The notes under the pieces were generated by a model. That model had not been told where the DNA came from and searched no databases. It was given only the letters and a program-made list of their open reading frames with translations. From assembly GCF_014692515.1 (NCBI RefSeq), contig NZ_JACOIK010000004.1:124001-188000 (forward strand): a stretch of DNA of 64,000 nt, in the 5' to 3' direction. A program made the translations under genes and the position numbers. This DNA comes from Sphingobacterium micropteri. GTDB taxonomy: Bacteria; Bacteroidota; Bacteroidia; Sphingobacteriales; Sphingobacteriaceae. Shown piece after piece: positions 1-9,383 of the stretch (position 1 is the stretch's first letter; every line of letters starts with the position of its first letter).

Positions 1-1387
1 GCTTTTGGTCAACACGGACGATACAAAAAGTAACATTGTCCTTTCTCTTGGTATCTCCGTTCGCAAAACATATGAAGACATCGATGGCGTACACTTACCA
101 TTATTGGCGCGAGTTTTTCGGGAATCTTTAGCAAAAGGTCTCTCGCGCTCATTCTTTGAATTTGTACGACTGTATACCACGGCCAAGGCGACAGAGTTTA
201 AAATGAAAGGCCAAGAAAAACTCTATTCCGAAATATACGATATCGACCGTGCACTCGCGAAGGAAAGCCAAAAATTTGATTTTCTGTTGCTGGTTACGCC
301 GACCAATTCACATGATGCATGGTTACAGTTCAAGAAAGATAAATACCGAAAAGCGCCTATCTTTCATTATCGTCCTATTCCGATCGATCCTGATATCGTG
401 AAGCGAAACTTGTATAACCTACGTATTGAAGATATCTACGACCCTACAATAGCTTATCTTTTTAGAGATAAGCGGCGGGAACTCGACGATATGATGACCA
501 TGTTAGCTTCGCGAGGTACATCGGATTTCAAATATGGAAGCTTGATGGTTTTTGGTAATGTAGACGAACAATTATACGATTTGGCAAAAGCCGTGCTCAC
601 GGCCATCGATAGTATTGCACAACCGGATCGACAAAAACCAGAAGAAGAATATCTAGATGCCAAAGCATTTGCACAGTTAGCAGAGGAGGAAATATCTTTT
701 CTTCAACAACAATCCCCTACCTTCAAAACCAGTGTACGTGTACGGGATGACATCGCTGGTGTTATGGTGAACCACGGAGTTCTCAATATCAGTAAGCAAT
801 ATAAAATAAGTAAGCGGCGGGCACTTGCACTCATCCAGCATGAAGTGGGCACCCATATTATCACGTATTTCAACGGAAAAGAACAACCTTTTAGTTTCTT
901 TCGTTTAGGGGTTCCGGGATATGAACAGTTGCAAGAAGGACTTGCGGTTCTTGCTGAATATTTGGTTGGAGGGCTTACGAATGAACGGTTACGCATATTG
1001 GCAGGACGTGTTATCGCTGTACAGCATATGTTATTGGGGCATTCATTTGTGGAAACATTTGATATGTTGCACGAAGAGTATGGTTTTAGTACCAACACTT
1101 CTTTTACCATGACCATGCGCGTATATCGCTCAGGAGGACTCACAAAAGACACCGCTTACTTACAGGGATTTAAAGAGCTCATTCAATATATACAAGAAGG
1201 AAAAGATCTGAATTTGTTGACAATCGGAAAGATAAGAGAGGATTACTTGCCTATCGTACACGATTTGATTCAACGTGGTGTATTGCGGCCTCCACGCATT
1301 AAGCCGCGTTACTTACATGAGCCCTATACGGAAAAACTAAAAGATTTAAATCAATTTGCCAGCATTTTTAAAATGATTAATTACTAA
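1..1387 (+). CDS. QEGLA-motif (DUF1704, MATCAP-like) metalloprotease-family protein, 5' partial
   Basis: The reading frame is open to the left edge. The first possible start is a TTG at base 5, so the gene almost certainly begins outside the window. The visible 460 residues carry HEVGTH at about 279-284 (an HExxxH zinc-protease signature) and QEGLA at 310-314, the motif that names the family annotated as flavohemoglobin-expression-modulating QEGLA proteins (DUF1704). Eukaryotic relatives (MATCAP) are tyrosine carboxypeptidases with the same HExxxH arrangement; the bacterial substrate is unknown to me. A glutathione-synthetase-like gene follows after 15 bp, so the two are probably cotranscribed. 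Family assignment is strong; function is inference. Confidence 0.85.
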   Translation, partial: LLVNTDDTKSNIVLSLGISVRKTYEDIDGVHLPLLARVFRESLAKGLSRSFFEFVRLYTTAKATEFKMKGQEKLYSEIYDIDRALAKESQKFDFLLLVTPTNSHDAWLQFKKDKYRKAPIFHYRPIPIDPDIVKRNLYNLRIEDIYDPTIAYLFRDKRRELDDMMTMLASRGTSDFKYGSLMVFGNVDEQLYDLAKAVLTAIDSIAQPDRQKPEEEYLDAKAFAQLAEEEISFLQQQSPTFKTSVRVRDDIAGVMVNHGVLNISKQYKISKRRALALIQHEVGTHIITYFNGKEQPFSFFRLGVPGYEQLQEGLAVLAEYLVGGLTNERLRILAGRVIAVQHMLLGHSFVETFDMLHEEYGFSTNTSFTMTMRVYRSGGLTKDTAYLQGFKELIQYIQEGKDLNLLTIGKIREDYLPIVHDLIQRGVLRPPRIKPRYLHEPYTEKLKDLNQFASIFKMINY

Positions 1388-1402
1388 TATTAAAGAAGAT
1401 AT

Positions 1403-2413
1403 ATGAACATCGCATTCGTAATCAACCAAACTCACAAAGAGGAAACCGTATTTACAACCACTTTGTTAGCTTTTAAAGCGCATAAGCGCGGACATACCGT
1501 GCTTTATATCGGTTTAGCTGACTTCACTTATCACAATGAAGATAACGTAGGAGCATATTGCCGTGTGTTAAAACCAACGGAAGAAGTAGAAGGCCCAGAA
1601 GAATTACTGGAAATGCTCCGCGACCGGGAAAAAGAGTACGTCGATGCCTATGATATGGATGTACTTTGGCTTCGTTACGACCCCGTTGTCGATATGATCA
1701 ATCGTCCATGGGCATCTCCGACAGCACTCCAATTTGCGCAACTTATCAAACGGAGAGGGACATGGGTTATTAACGACCCCGATAAATTAGTGGAAGCGAC
1801 AAACAAATTCTATTTGGAGTATTTTCCAAAAGAAATTCGCCCAAAAACCATAATTACCCGCTCCTATCAGGATGTAGTTTCTTTTTTAGATCAACAAAAC
1901 AATAAGATTATCCTTAAGCCGTTAACGGGATCTGGAGGTAAAAATGTTTTCTTGGTCAAAGAAGATGAACGGCATAACTTAAAACAAACGGTCGAAGTCA
2001 TCACACGTGATGGCTATCTACTAGCACAGGAGTATTTGCCGGATGCAGCAAATGGCGATATTCGCTTTTTTCTATTAAATGGCGACCCGATACAAGTAGA
2101 TGGAAAATATGCTGCTGTCAACCGTGTACAGCAAAAAGGAGATATCCGGAGCAATATTCATCAAGGGGGAAGCGCCCAACAGGCAAATATTGACGATACC
2201 ATTTTAGCTACGGTCTCAAAAGTCACGGGGAAACTTAAAGAAGACGGCATGTATTTCGTGGGACTTGATATTGTTGGCGATAAAATAATGGAAATAAACG
2301 TTTTTAGTCCCGGCGCACTCAATTTAGCATCTAAACTTAACGACGTAGACTTTGTGGGGCTGGTATTAGATGATGTAGAGAAACAGATTGAGAAACGAAA
2401 AAATGCTAAATAA
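1403..2413 (+). CDS. ATP-grasp glutathione synthetase-like protein
   Basis: 336 residues with prokaryotic glutathione-synthetase layout: an N-terminal Rossmann-like part (MNIAFVINQTHKE), a middle linker, then an ATP-grasp fold with the glycine-rich loop GSGGKNVF (about 178-185), QEYLP, GDIRFF, and the metal-binding tail EINVFSPG near residue 300. Known relatives ligate gamma-glutamylcysteine or similar peptides to an amino acid using ATP. It lies 15 bp after the QEGLA gene. No gamma-glutamylcysteine ligase is in the window, so the actual substrate is open. A strong terminator follows. Confidence 0.85.
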   Translation: MNIAFVINQTHKEETVFTTTLLAFKAHKRGHTVLYIGLADFTYHNEDNVGAYCRVLKPTEEVEGPEELLEMLRDREKEYVDAYDMDVLWLRYDPVVDMINRPWASPTALQFAQLIKRRGTWVINDPDKLVEATNKFYLEYFPKEIRPKTIITRSYQDVVSFLDQQNNKIILKPLTGSGGKNVFLVKEDERHNLKQTVEVITRDGYLLAQEYLPDAANGDIRFFLLNGDPIQVDGKYAAVNRVQQKGDIRSNIHQGGSAQQANIDDTILATVSKVTGKLKEDGMYFVGLDIVGDKIMEINVFSPGALNLASKLNDVDFVGLVLDDVEKQIEKRKNAK

Positions 2414-2446
2414 AATAGTCACGTTGAATTGTCATTGTGTCTTATT

Positions 2447-2488
2447 AAACAAAAACGCCCTTCAATATTTTGAAGGGCGTTTTTGTTT
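2447..2488. terminator. Strong bidirectional intrinsic terminator
   Basis: A perfect 19-bp inverted repeat (arms 2447-2465 and 2470-2488, 4-base loop TATT). The GC core CGCCCTTC/GAAGGGCG is flanked by A5 on the left and T5 on the right, so it can terminate on both strands. It closes the QEGLA-ATP-grasp transcript. Confidence 0.93.
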
Positions 2489-2597
2489 AATCGTTATTAG
2501 CGCTTTGATCCACTTGGAGAACAAATTTATTTACCAGCTGCAGACAAACTAAAAATAATAAGTTGTATATTTAAACCAAACCTATTGACGTGTTTTT

Positions 2598-2981
2598 ATG
2601 TTTACTAAACTAATCGCTGTAGATAATCAAAAAATTGGCACTGTTGATTTCCATGCTTTTGTCATTAAAATAAAAAAAGACGAGGTCGGTTTTGCTATTT
2701 TCATCGATGAGTTGCCGACCCCGTTACTCTATTTCTACCGAGATGGTATAGACAGTATAACATTCAAAATTGATAATGATCAATTTTTACATATTGTCAA
2801 AAACAGTAAGTTCACAAGCGAAATACGAAAAGAACTCTATAAAGAATTTGAGTTTTTTCTCCGTACGATGGAAGAACGTGCAACTGCTTACCTATTTAAA
2901 AACGCGACTGTAAAATATATCACCAACTCCCGTGATATCATCCGATACAAAAACTATTATATATCCGCTAGTACTTATTAA
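2598..2981 (+). CDS. Hypothetical protein, 127 aa
   Basis: I do not recognise this protein. It is soluble-looking, with alternating beta-prone and charged segments, no signal peptide, no membrane helix and no Cys. The ATG at 2598 follows an AT-rich intergenic stretch. Its stop overlaps the end of the convergent OmpA-like gene by 4 bp. Codon use resembles the neighbours, which supports it being real. Confidence 0.6.
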   Translation: MFTKLIAVDNQKIGTVDFHAFVIKIKKDEVGFAIFIDELPTPLLYFYRDGIDSITFKIDNDQFLHIVKNSKFTSEIRKELYKEFEFFLRTMEERATAYLFKNATVKYITNSRDIIRYKNYYISASTY

Positions 2982-3493
2982 TTTAAAATCACCACTTCAA
3001 CCCGTCTGTTCTGTTGACGACCTTCTGGTGTTTTATTATCGGCGACTGGCATCGTTTGCCCCAGACCTTGCGTACTGATGCGCGACGACGAAACTCCTGC
3101 ATCCTCTAAAAACTTTTTAACCGAAGCTGCTCTTTTTTCAGATAACCATTGGTTGTAGCCTGCTTCGCCAGTAGCATCAGTATGCCCATCTACACGCACC
3201 TTTTTCGTTGTTTCGTTAATCAACAATTTCGATAGTTTACTCAACTCTATCTTCGCCTTATCGGTTAGAAAAGAAGAGTTGGTCGGAAACAGGACATCCG
3301 AAGAAAGCGTAAATTTAATTCCTTCGTCTGTACGAGTAGCATCTTTAAACTCACCTTTTACATTTTTTAAACCGTCGTCCGTTCCATCCTTGGAAACAAC
3401 CGCGCCAGGATTGACCATAATAGCTTGTTGCTTGCAAGACGTTACGCCAAGAGCAACGATAACGGAAAATGCCACAGTACCTAGATATTTCAT
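2978..3493 (-). CDS. OmpA-family peptidoglycan-associated lipoprotein
   Basis: 171 residues. There is a lipoprotein signal peptide with lipobox VTSC (Cys about 20), then a short linker and a C-terminal OmpA/Pal domain: VRVDGHTDATGEAGYNQWLS, later LSEKRAASVKKFL and a final NRRVEVVI. The conserved Asp and Arg of the diaminopimelate-binding site are present in these motifs. The role is likely an outer-membrane lipoprotein gripping peptidoglycan. A near-consensus promoter box (TATCTTTA on the minus strand, 3517-3524) sits about 25 bp upstream of the ATG. Confidence 0.9.
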   Translation of the reverse strand: MKYLGTVAFSVIVALGVTSCKQQAIMVNPGAVVSKDGTDDGLKNVKGEFKDATRTDEGIKFTLSSDVLFPTNSSFLTDKAKIELSKLSKLLINETTKKVRVDGHTDATGEAGYNQWLSEKRAASVKKFLEDAGVSSSRISTQGLGQTMPVADNKTPEGRQQNRRVEVVILN

Positions 3494-3557
3494 GAAATTT
3501 GCTTTAAGTTATGCTGTAAAGATAGTAATTTTCAATATTCAAGCCTAGAGCTGATTT

Positions 3558-5753
3558 TTATTTGTCCTCCCCAAATAGTTTTGTTAACAATGCTTTGATC
3601 TCCGGTATCTCTTTGTATAGATTCCATATCAATCCTGAGCGTGCATTTTCGAGACAAACCGTGATTGCGGCTTGGTTTGTGGCGAAATATTCGTCCGACA
3701 CATCGTTGTTCCGTAAATCAAGCCACGCACGGAATCCATATTCTGTAAAAAAGTTTTCACCATAGTTATGGTACAATGCCAGCACTGCTTTCTCTCCTTC
3801 TTCATTTAACATAAACATGGAAGCGGGAGCAATCGCAGGATTAATACGATAGCTTCCTATACTATCCATACGCTGATAAAAGCCCCATACATCAGAATTG
3901 GTGGACCCTACTCCTATTTCATTATCACGGCGTTTCCGTACTTTAATATAATTACGTATCGCTTCTTCATAATTAATCGCGCTGTCTCGAAGTAACTTCG
4001 GATCAATCGTAAAAAACGGTTTGTATAAGTCTAGTAAAGTCGATCCCGAAAACCCAAATAGGAGATGTTCGCCATACATCATGGTATCTTGGAATACAGA
4101 AACTCTGGTAGCCATATTCTCCGGTCTGTTTTGAAGAGGATTAATAGCTAATCGGAAGCTCCGCATAAGAGCCATAACGGTATCTTTGGCCAGACTGTCC
4201 ATCTTATTATAATCTGATGAATAGGTCAGATCTATATTTTTAATACCATTTTCGTAAGCCGAAAGTGGAATCGCATACTTTGGAGAACTCATTGCCAATA
4301 AATACGCATTCATGGATTCATTAATCCCGCCAAGTGTTGGATAATGATACGACGTGTCCACTACAGATATTTTTTCCACCAATACATCGCTATAACCTTC
4401 CGCCAGCAGCTGATTCCATTTAATATTTTCCCAAAGTGCCGTTATTCTTTTTCGCAGATCCACTTCTACATCATCATTTTTTGAAAAATATTGACGTGCG
4501 ACCAATAACGCTTCTATCATCGAAGACGTAGCTAAAATATCGTAAGTTGCTTCATTATCTCGGTGTTCAGGCAAACCTGTGCGACCATCAAAATAAGCGG
4601 GAAAGACGCCGAGATGATTCTGAGCTTTGGCCAAGAAATAGACCATACGTGAAATGCGTCCTACCGCTAACGACCGGTTAATTCGCTGCTTTTCCACTCC
4701 CACAAGGAGACTCAATATGGCATTCCCACTTTCCTTCACCGATACAACAGCACGTTCTTTCATACGAAATGGTAGATACATGCCGCTATTGATATCGTAG
4801 TTTTCCGCGAAATAATTAACATGTGCTCCCTGTACCAGATCCAACAACTCCGTTTTCTGCAATAGTTTCGTCTTTATCTCCCTTACCTCGGAAAAAGGTG
4901 ATTCTTCGTAATTATAGTCTACCCATGTAATTTTATAATGGTACGTTTTATTTACTTCAGACACATAATCCAAACATCCCTGCATCGATATTGGGCGTAT
5001 ACCAACCGCTTGAAAATTCTGATTATCCTCAGATCGATATATTTTAATATAGCGGATGGAGGGGGTTAAGGGCAATTGCCATTGCAAATGGACTTGTTTA
5101 TCATACGCTGTCGCTGACGAAAGTATAGCGGGCGAAGAAAGTTTTACCCGCGAGACATCTTTTGCGAGAAACTCGACTTGGTCAATAAAAAGATAATGCA
5201 TCCCATCGTCTGTACCGTTCTGCGCAAAACGCAGTGTCGTAATAGATTCTTTGACATATAAGTTTTTAAAGTCGGCTATCGGAATCCGAACGTCGATCCA
5301 TTTATTGTAGTCGAGATTCTTTATATACGACGCCAACTCCAATTGATTCGTTTCCGAATGTTTCTGCTGAATGCTTATTTTAGGTAAGTTATCTGCTTTT
5401 GTATTCTCGGACTTAATGAACAATTTGAGCACGAGATAATCTGAACGTTCTACCTGATAATGGAGCTTTTGTCGGCTATATTGTAAATCGACCTGCCAAT
5501 CGCCATCTTTAGCGGATTTATATTGCAAAGAAAGTGCATTACCTGGTGTGAAAAACAAAGTATCAGACACTAATAGATGATGATTCAGATTCTCCACCCA
5601 AGAACGTCCTTGATACTCTACTTTACTTTTGGCATAAATGCCTTTTACTAAACTATTGTCGAAGACAACTTCGGGATAAGTATCGGCGTATCCTCTTTCC
5701 CCAGTGCCTATTATACCAACTAATACCAGAACAAACAAATAAAATTGCTTCAT
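3558..5753 (-). CDS. GH144-like (glucoamylase-family) secreted glycosidase with carbohydrate-binding and FnIII-like domains
   Basis: 731 residues. There is a signal peptide (about 1-23), then a beta-rich domain resembling a galactose-binding/jelly-roll module (about 25-200, with FIDQVEFL), an FnIII-like segment (about 205-295) and an all-helical C-terminal domain. The C-terminal part resembles the PF10091/GH144 glucoamylase-like fold: an opening LLDLVQGAHVNYFAENYD, RISRMVYFLAKAQ, RINPAIAPASMFML, and the tail ATNQAAITVCLENARSGLIW, which parallels the family's IDQGP..MIENYRSGLLW ending. GH144 members act on beta-1,2-glucans. The family call rests on motif memory, so the substrate is uncertain. 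It is divergent from the tRNA operon. Confidence 0.7.
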   Translation of the reverse strand: MKQFYLFVLVLVGIIGTGERGYADTYPEVVFDNSLVKGIYAKSKVEYQGRSWVENLNHHLLVSDTLFFTPGNALSLQYKSAKDGDWQVDLQYSRQKLHYQVERSDYLVLKLFIKSENTKADNLPKISIQQKHSETNQLELASYIKNLDYNKWIDVRIPIADFKNLYVKESITTLRFAQNGTDDGMHYLFIDQVEFLAKDVSRVKLSSPAILSSATAYDKQVHLQWQLPLTPSIRYIKIYRSEDNQNFQAVGIRPISMQGCLDYVSEVNKTYHYKITWVDYNYEESPFSEVREIKTKLLQKTELLDLVQGAHVNYFAENYDINSGMYLPFRMKERAVVSVKESGNAILSLLVGVEKQRINRSLAVGRISRMVYFLAKAQNHLGVFPAYFDGRTGLPEHRDNEATYDILATSSMIEALLVARQYFSKNDDVEVDLRKRITALWENIKWNQLLAEGYSDVLVEKISVVDTSYHYPTLGGINESMNAYLLAMSSPKYAIPLSAYENGIKNIDLTYSSDYNKMDSLAKDTVMALMRSFRLAINPLQNRPENMATRVSVFQDTMMYGEHLLFGFSGSTLLDLYKPFFTIDPKLLRDSAINYEEAIRNYIKVRKRRDNEIGVGSTNSDVWGFYQRMDSIGSYRINPAIAPASMFMLNEEGEKAVLALYHNYGENFFTEYGFRAWLDLRNNDVSDEYFATNQAAITVCLENARSGLIWNLYKEIPEIKALLTKLFGEDK

Positions 5754-5917
5754 AACAAATATTGATCTTCGACAAAAATAAGCAAATATTGCACCATTTA
5801 ACTATCATCGTCTATTTTATAGTCTTTGGTAAGAAAAATATTACGCACATTTTTAGATGGTTAGCGTGGATCGTATTAAAAAGCACAAAAATAATTTTTG
5901 GAATAAGATTTTCTCTC

Positions 5918-5925
5918 TATATTTG
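5918..5925 (+). promoter_or_regulatory. Bacteroidota -7 promoter box of the tRNA operon
   Basis: TATATTTG matches the phylum consensus TAnnTTTG. A TTTG at 5897-5900 could serve as the -33 element. The predicted start at about 5932 lies just before tRNA-Gly. Confidence 0.75.
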
Positions 5926-5936
5926 CATCGTCGCAA

Positions 5937-6009
5937 GCGAAAGTAGCTCAGTTGGTAGAGCACAACCTTGCCAAGGTTGGGGTCGCGAGTTCGAATCTCG
6001 TCTTTCGCT
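5937..6009 (+). tRNA. tRNA-Gly (GCC)
   Basis: A 73-nt cloverleaf: acceptor GCGAAAG pairs with CTTTCGC, D-arm GCTCAGTTGGTAGAGC, anticodon stem CAACC/GGTTG with loop TTGCCAA (anticodon GCC), T-arm CGCGA GTTCGAA TCTCG region, discriminator T. CCA is not encoded. It is followed 5 bp later by tRNA-Leu in the same transcript. Confidence 0.97.
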
Positions 6010-6014
6010 CAGTT

Positions 6015-6099
6015 GCCTAGGTGGTGGAACTGGTAGACACGCAGGACTTAAAATCCTGTTCCCGTTAAGGGAGTGCGGGTTCGATTCCCGCCCTAGGTA
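6015..6099 (+). tRNA. tRNA-Leu (TAA)
   Basis: An 85-nt class II tRNA. Acceptor GCCTAGG pairs with CCTAGGT through a terminal G-U pair, the anticodon stem CAGGA/TCCTG holds loop CTTAAAA (anticodon TAA), a variable arm CCCGTTAAGGGAG follows, then T-arm GCGGG TTCGATT CCCGC and discriminator A. It is cotranscribed with tRNA-Gly and followed by an intrinsic terminator. Confidence 0.97.
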
Positions 6100-6103
6100 C
6101 TTC

Positions 6104-6131
6104 AAAACCGCTTCTATAGAAGCGGTTTTTT
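6104..6131 (+). terminator. Terminator of the tRNA operon
   Basis: Inverted repeat AAAACCGCTTCTATAGAAGCGGTTTTTT, with arms ACCGCTTC and GAAGCGGT and a TATA loop, followed by T6. It starts 5 bases after tRNA-Leu. Confidence 0.92.
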
Positions 6132-6170
6132 CGTTTTAAGAGATAAAGTAGCACCTAAATTCCCTAGATT

Positions 6171-8189
6171 TCAAAACTTCATCCGTTGTATCCGTATAGC
6201 ATTCAATATAGCTAATAACGCCACACCGACATCGGCAAACACCGCTTCCCACATCGTAGCTAATCCCCCTGCTCCCAGGATAAGTACAATCGCTTTCACA
6301 CCAAAAGCCAATCCGATGTTCTGCCAAACGATTTTCTTTGTCTGTTTTCCAATGTTGATTGCCATAGGTATTTTGCTAGGCTTATCGTCCTGTATAACGA
6401 CATCAGCTGTTTCGATCGTCGCATCGCTTCCTAGCCCGCCCATCGCGATTCCAACATCACTTAGCGCCACTACAGGGGCATCATTCACACCATCTCCGAC
6501 AAAAGCAACACTTCCGCCCTTGGCTTTGATTTCTTTTACTTTGTTCACCTTGTCCTCCGGTAATAAATCACCAAAAGCATTATCTATACCCAATTGCTCC
6601 GCTACATGCTTTACCACGGTACTTTTATCTCCACTTAGCATCGTCGCTTTAACATGGAGTCTATGCAGTAAATTGATGGTCTCCTGCGCGTCTTTTTTTA
6701 TCGTATCTGCAATGGTGATGTAACCGACAAATTTGTTATCGTAGGCAACGGCAATAGTCGTATAAACGATGCTATTAGGATCTAAATCATATTGAATTCC
6801 AAATTTATCCATCAGTTTGAAATTTCCGACCAATATATCGTTTCCATTGACAGTCGATTTTAGTCCGTGTCCGGCAATTTCTTCTGTGTTTTTCAACCTA
6901 ATTTCATTACTAGGTTTTCCAACGTATTCATGAATAGCCGTTGCTACAGGATGCGTGCTGTGACTTTCTAAAGCATTAACCATCTGAAGTATTTCCTCTT
7001 TGTCAAATGCTGCATTAAAATTCACCTCCTGTACTTTGAAAACGCCCTCGGTCATTGTCCCTGTTTTGTCCATCACGACGTTTTGGATATTGGCAAGCGC
7101 ATCTAAAAAGTTACTTCCTTTAAATAATATTCCGTTTCGGCTCGCGGCACCAATTCCACCAAAATAGCCCAGAGGGATACTGATCACCAGTGCACAAGGA
7201 CAAGAAATTACCAGGAATATCAGTGCCCTGTATAACCAATCGGCAAAAACATAATCCGAAACAAACAGAGCTGGCAGGAGCGAAATTCCAATAGCGAGGA
7301 ATACAACAATGGGCGTATAGATTTTGGCAAACTTGCGGATAAACAATTCCGTAGGTGCTTTTTGAGAAGTGGCGTTTTGTACCAGTTCCAAAATGTTGCT
7401 TAACTTGCTATCACTATAGGCTGTGGTTACTTTTACCTGTGATACGGTATTTAAATTTATCATTCCTGCCAACACCGTTTCACCCTTATTTTTTGTATCG
7501 GGTTTGCTTTCTCCCGTTAGCGCTGAGGTATTGAACGACGCCGAAACCGATAACAATTCTCCATCCAGCCCCAATTTTTCTCCAGGTTTCAGCTGTACGG
7601 TTTCACCGATATTTACGGTTTCTGCTTTGACTATCTGTGGCTCATTATCTCTTAAAACAGTGACTTCATCGGGTCTTTGGTCAAGCAACGATTTGATATT
7701 AGATTTCGCCCTTGAGACCGCCAAGGTCTGAAATACTTCGCCGACGCTGTAAAACAGCATTACGGCAACGCCTTCTGGATATTCTCCAATGGCAAATGCC
7801 CCAATAGTAGCAATGCCCATCAAAAAGAACTCCGAAAAAACTTCCCCTTTGCCGATGCTTTCTAAGGCTTCTTTGAGTACCGGTACCCCTACTGGAACAT
7901 AGGCGGCTACATACCAGATAATCCTTATCCAATCCGTAAACCAGGTCTGCAGGAACCAATTGTCCATAGCTATACCCGCCAACAATAATACGAGGGAAAT
8001 AATAGCAGGCAGAAACAATTTAGAAACGCTGTCGTTAACGTTCGAATGATCGTGTCCATGATCATCGCCACTACAACAACCATCATTATGAATAATTTCT
8101 TTCGCACCTGCTTTGGTATATATTTTTTCTTCTTCCCGCGTGCAACAAAGTTGTCTACCCTGTGCATCATATATATGTTTGTGCGCCAT
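6171..8189 (-). CDS. Zn/Cd/Pb-type P1B-2 heavy-metal exporting ATPase
   Basis: 672 residues. The membrane pump has actuator motif TGES, the CPC metal-binding motif (C330-P-C332), the phosphorylation site DKTGT (D374), HP in SHPVA, and hinge VGDGVNDAP. Lys in the seventh helix (FGVKAIVLI) and Asp in the eighth (FADVGVALL) match the ZntA signature for Zn, Cd or Pb. Instead of a CxxC HMA domain, the first 50 residues hold two CC pairs and an HGHDH stretch, a plausible soft-metal sensor. It should export metal from the cytoplasm across the inner membrane. No MerR/ArsR regulator is adjacent. Confidence 0.93.
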   Translation of the reverse strand: MAHKHIYDAQGRQLCCTREEEKIYTKAGAKEIIHNDGCCSGDDHGHDHSNVNDSVSKLFLPAIISLVLLLAGIAMDNWFLQTWFTDWIRIIWYVAAYVPVGVPVLKEALESIGKGEVFSEFFLMGIATIGAFAIGEYPEGVAVMLFYSVGEVFQTLAVSRAKSNIKSLLDQRPDEVTVLRDNEPQIVKAETVNIGETVQLKPGEKLGLDGELLSVSASFNTSALTGESKPDTKNKGETVLAGMINLNTVSQVKVTTAYSDSKLSNILELVQNATSQKAPTELFIRKFAKIYTPIVVFLAIGISLLPALFVSDYVFADWLYRALIFLVISCPCALVISIPLGYFGGIGAASRNGILFKGSNFLDALANIQNVVMDKTGTMTEGVFKVQEVNFNAAFDKEEILQMVNALESHSTHPVATAIHEYVGKPSNEIRLKNTEEIAGHGLKSTVNGNDILVGNFKLMDKFGIQYDLDPNSIVYTTIAVAYDNKFVGYITIADTIKKDAQETINLLHRLHVKATMLSGDKSTVVKHVAEQLGIDNAFGDLLPEDKVNKVKEIKAKGGSVAFVGDGVNDAPVVALSDVGIAMGGLGSDATIETADVVIQDDKPSKIPMAINIGKQTKKIVWQNIGLAFGVKAIVLILGAGGLATMWEAVFADVGVALLAILNAIRIQRMKF

Positions 8190-8426
8190 TATAATAATAT
8201 TTTTACTTTACATTCTGTTGTTTATTACTTAACACTATCCCCTATTTTTACTTCGCTATTTTTACGAAGTTACAAAAGAAGAGCATGCAATGCACGTGAG
8301 ACTCTCTAATTCTGTAGTGGCATTCTGCAAGTTACCCTTAAAAAGTTGGTAGTTTATTCCTTTTAAAAGTTTGTTTTATTCTATGATAAAAACATTTAAT
8401 CGTATTAATTGTCCTATTGAAACTGT

Positions 8427-9377
8427 ATGAATATGATCGATATAATACTTTTGCTTATCTTCTTAGCTGCCATATGGAATGGGGTAACTAGGGGGTTCTT
8501 TGCTGGGATGGCGGGGTTGGTATCTTGGTTGGGAAGTTTACTAATTACATTCGCATTATATAGACATGTCGCTCATTTTTTTGAGGCAAATATCACAGCC
8601 GGTGTATGGGTAATGCCCTTGTCCTTCCTGTTCACATTGCTTATCGTTGGTTCCGTGTTGGCGCTGTTCACTACTAAAGCGTTAAACGCTATTCCGCTAA
8701 GAATACAGAAACACCGCTTGAACAATATTTTCGGTTTCATACCCGGTGTCGTGACGGGACTGCTCTATGCCGCTATCACGGCCACCCTTTTACTTTTAAT
8801 GCCCTTTTCGGAAACCTTGACGTTACAAACACGGGAAAGCAAAATCGCAGAGCGGTTGACAAACGGATTGGTATGGATCGAGCAACCCTTCACGCCAGCG
8901 CTTGAGGCCGTAAACCGTTCCATCAATAAAATGACCATCGCGCCTGAATCCTCTGAAAGCGTAAACCTTCCCTTTGTGGTGGAAAATCCAAAGCCGAGGC
9001 CAGACTTAGAAGTCCAAATGCTCGAACTTATTAACGAAGAGCGGGCCAAAGCGAACCTGTCGGCACTCACGCGCGATGAAGAATTAACACCAGTAGCTCG
9101 CGAGCACGCAGAAGATATGTTTGCAAGAAGTTATTTTTCACACATCTCACCAGAAGGAAAGACACCTTTTGATCGCATACGCGCCGCTCATATTAGTTTT
9201 CTCATCGCAGGCGAGAATTTGGCACTTGCGCAAACCCTTCCCTTGGCTCATGAAGGACTGATGAATTCTCCGGGCCATCGTGCCAATATCCTTCGAAAGA
9301 CATTTGGCCGTGTAGGAATCGGTGTCCTCGATGGTGGTGTATATGGTTTGATGATCACACAAAAATTTCGTAACTGA
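8427..9377 (+). CDS. CvpA-CAP domain fusion membrane protein
   Basis: 316 residues in two parts. Residues 1-130 form about four membrane helices with the CvpA-like opening MIDIILLLIFLAAIWNGVTR and FIPGVVTGLL. Residues about 195-316 form a bacterial CAP/SCP-like domain: LELINEERAKANLSALTRD, HAEDMFARSYFSHISPEGK, GENLA, and the signature NSPGHRANIL. CvpA relatives act in envelope homeostasis and colicin V production. The CAP part would face the periplasm. Substrate is unknown. The 237-bp gap before it shows no clear regulator site. Confidence 0.9.
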   Translation: MNMIDIILLLIFLAAIWNGVTRGFFAGMAGLVSWLGSLLITFALYRHVAHFFEANITAGVWVMPLSFLFTLLIVGSVLALFTTKALNAIPLRIQKHRLNNIFGFIPGVVTGLLYAAITATLLLLMPFSETLTLQTRESKIAERLTNGLVWIEQPFTPALEAVNRSINKMTIAPESSESVNLPFVVENPKPRPDLEVQMLELINEERAKANLSALTRDEELTPVAREHAEDMFARSYFSHISPEGKTPFDRIRAAHISFLIAGENLALAQTLPLAHEGLMNSPGHRANILRKTFGRVGIGVLDGGVYGLMITQKFRN

Positions 9378-9383
9378 AGTTGC

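Noticed and set aside
5762-6139. A 125-codon plus-strand frame across both tRNA genes
   Set aside because: It runs through two perfect tRNA cloverleaves and has no protein-like features.
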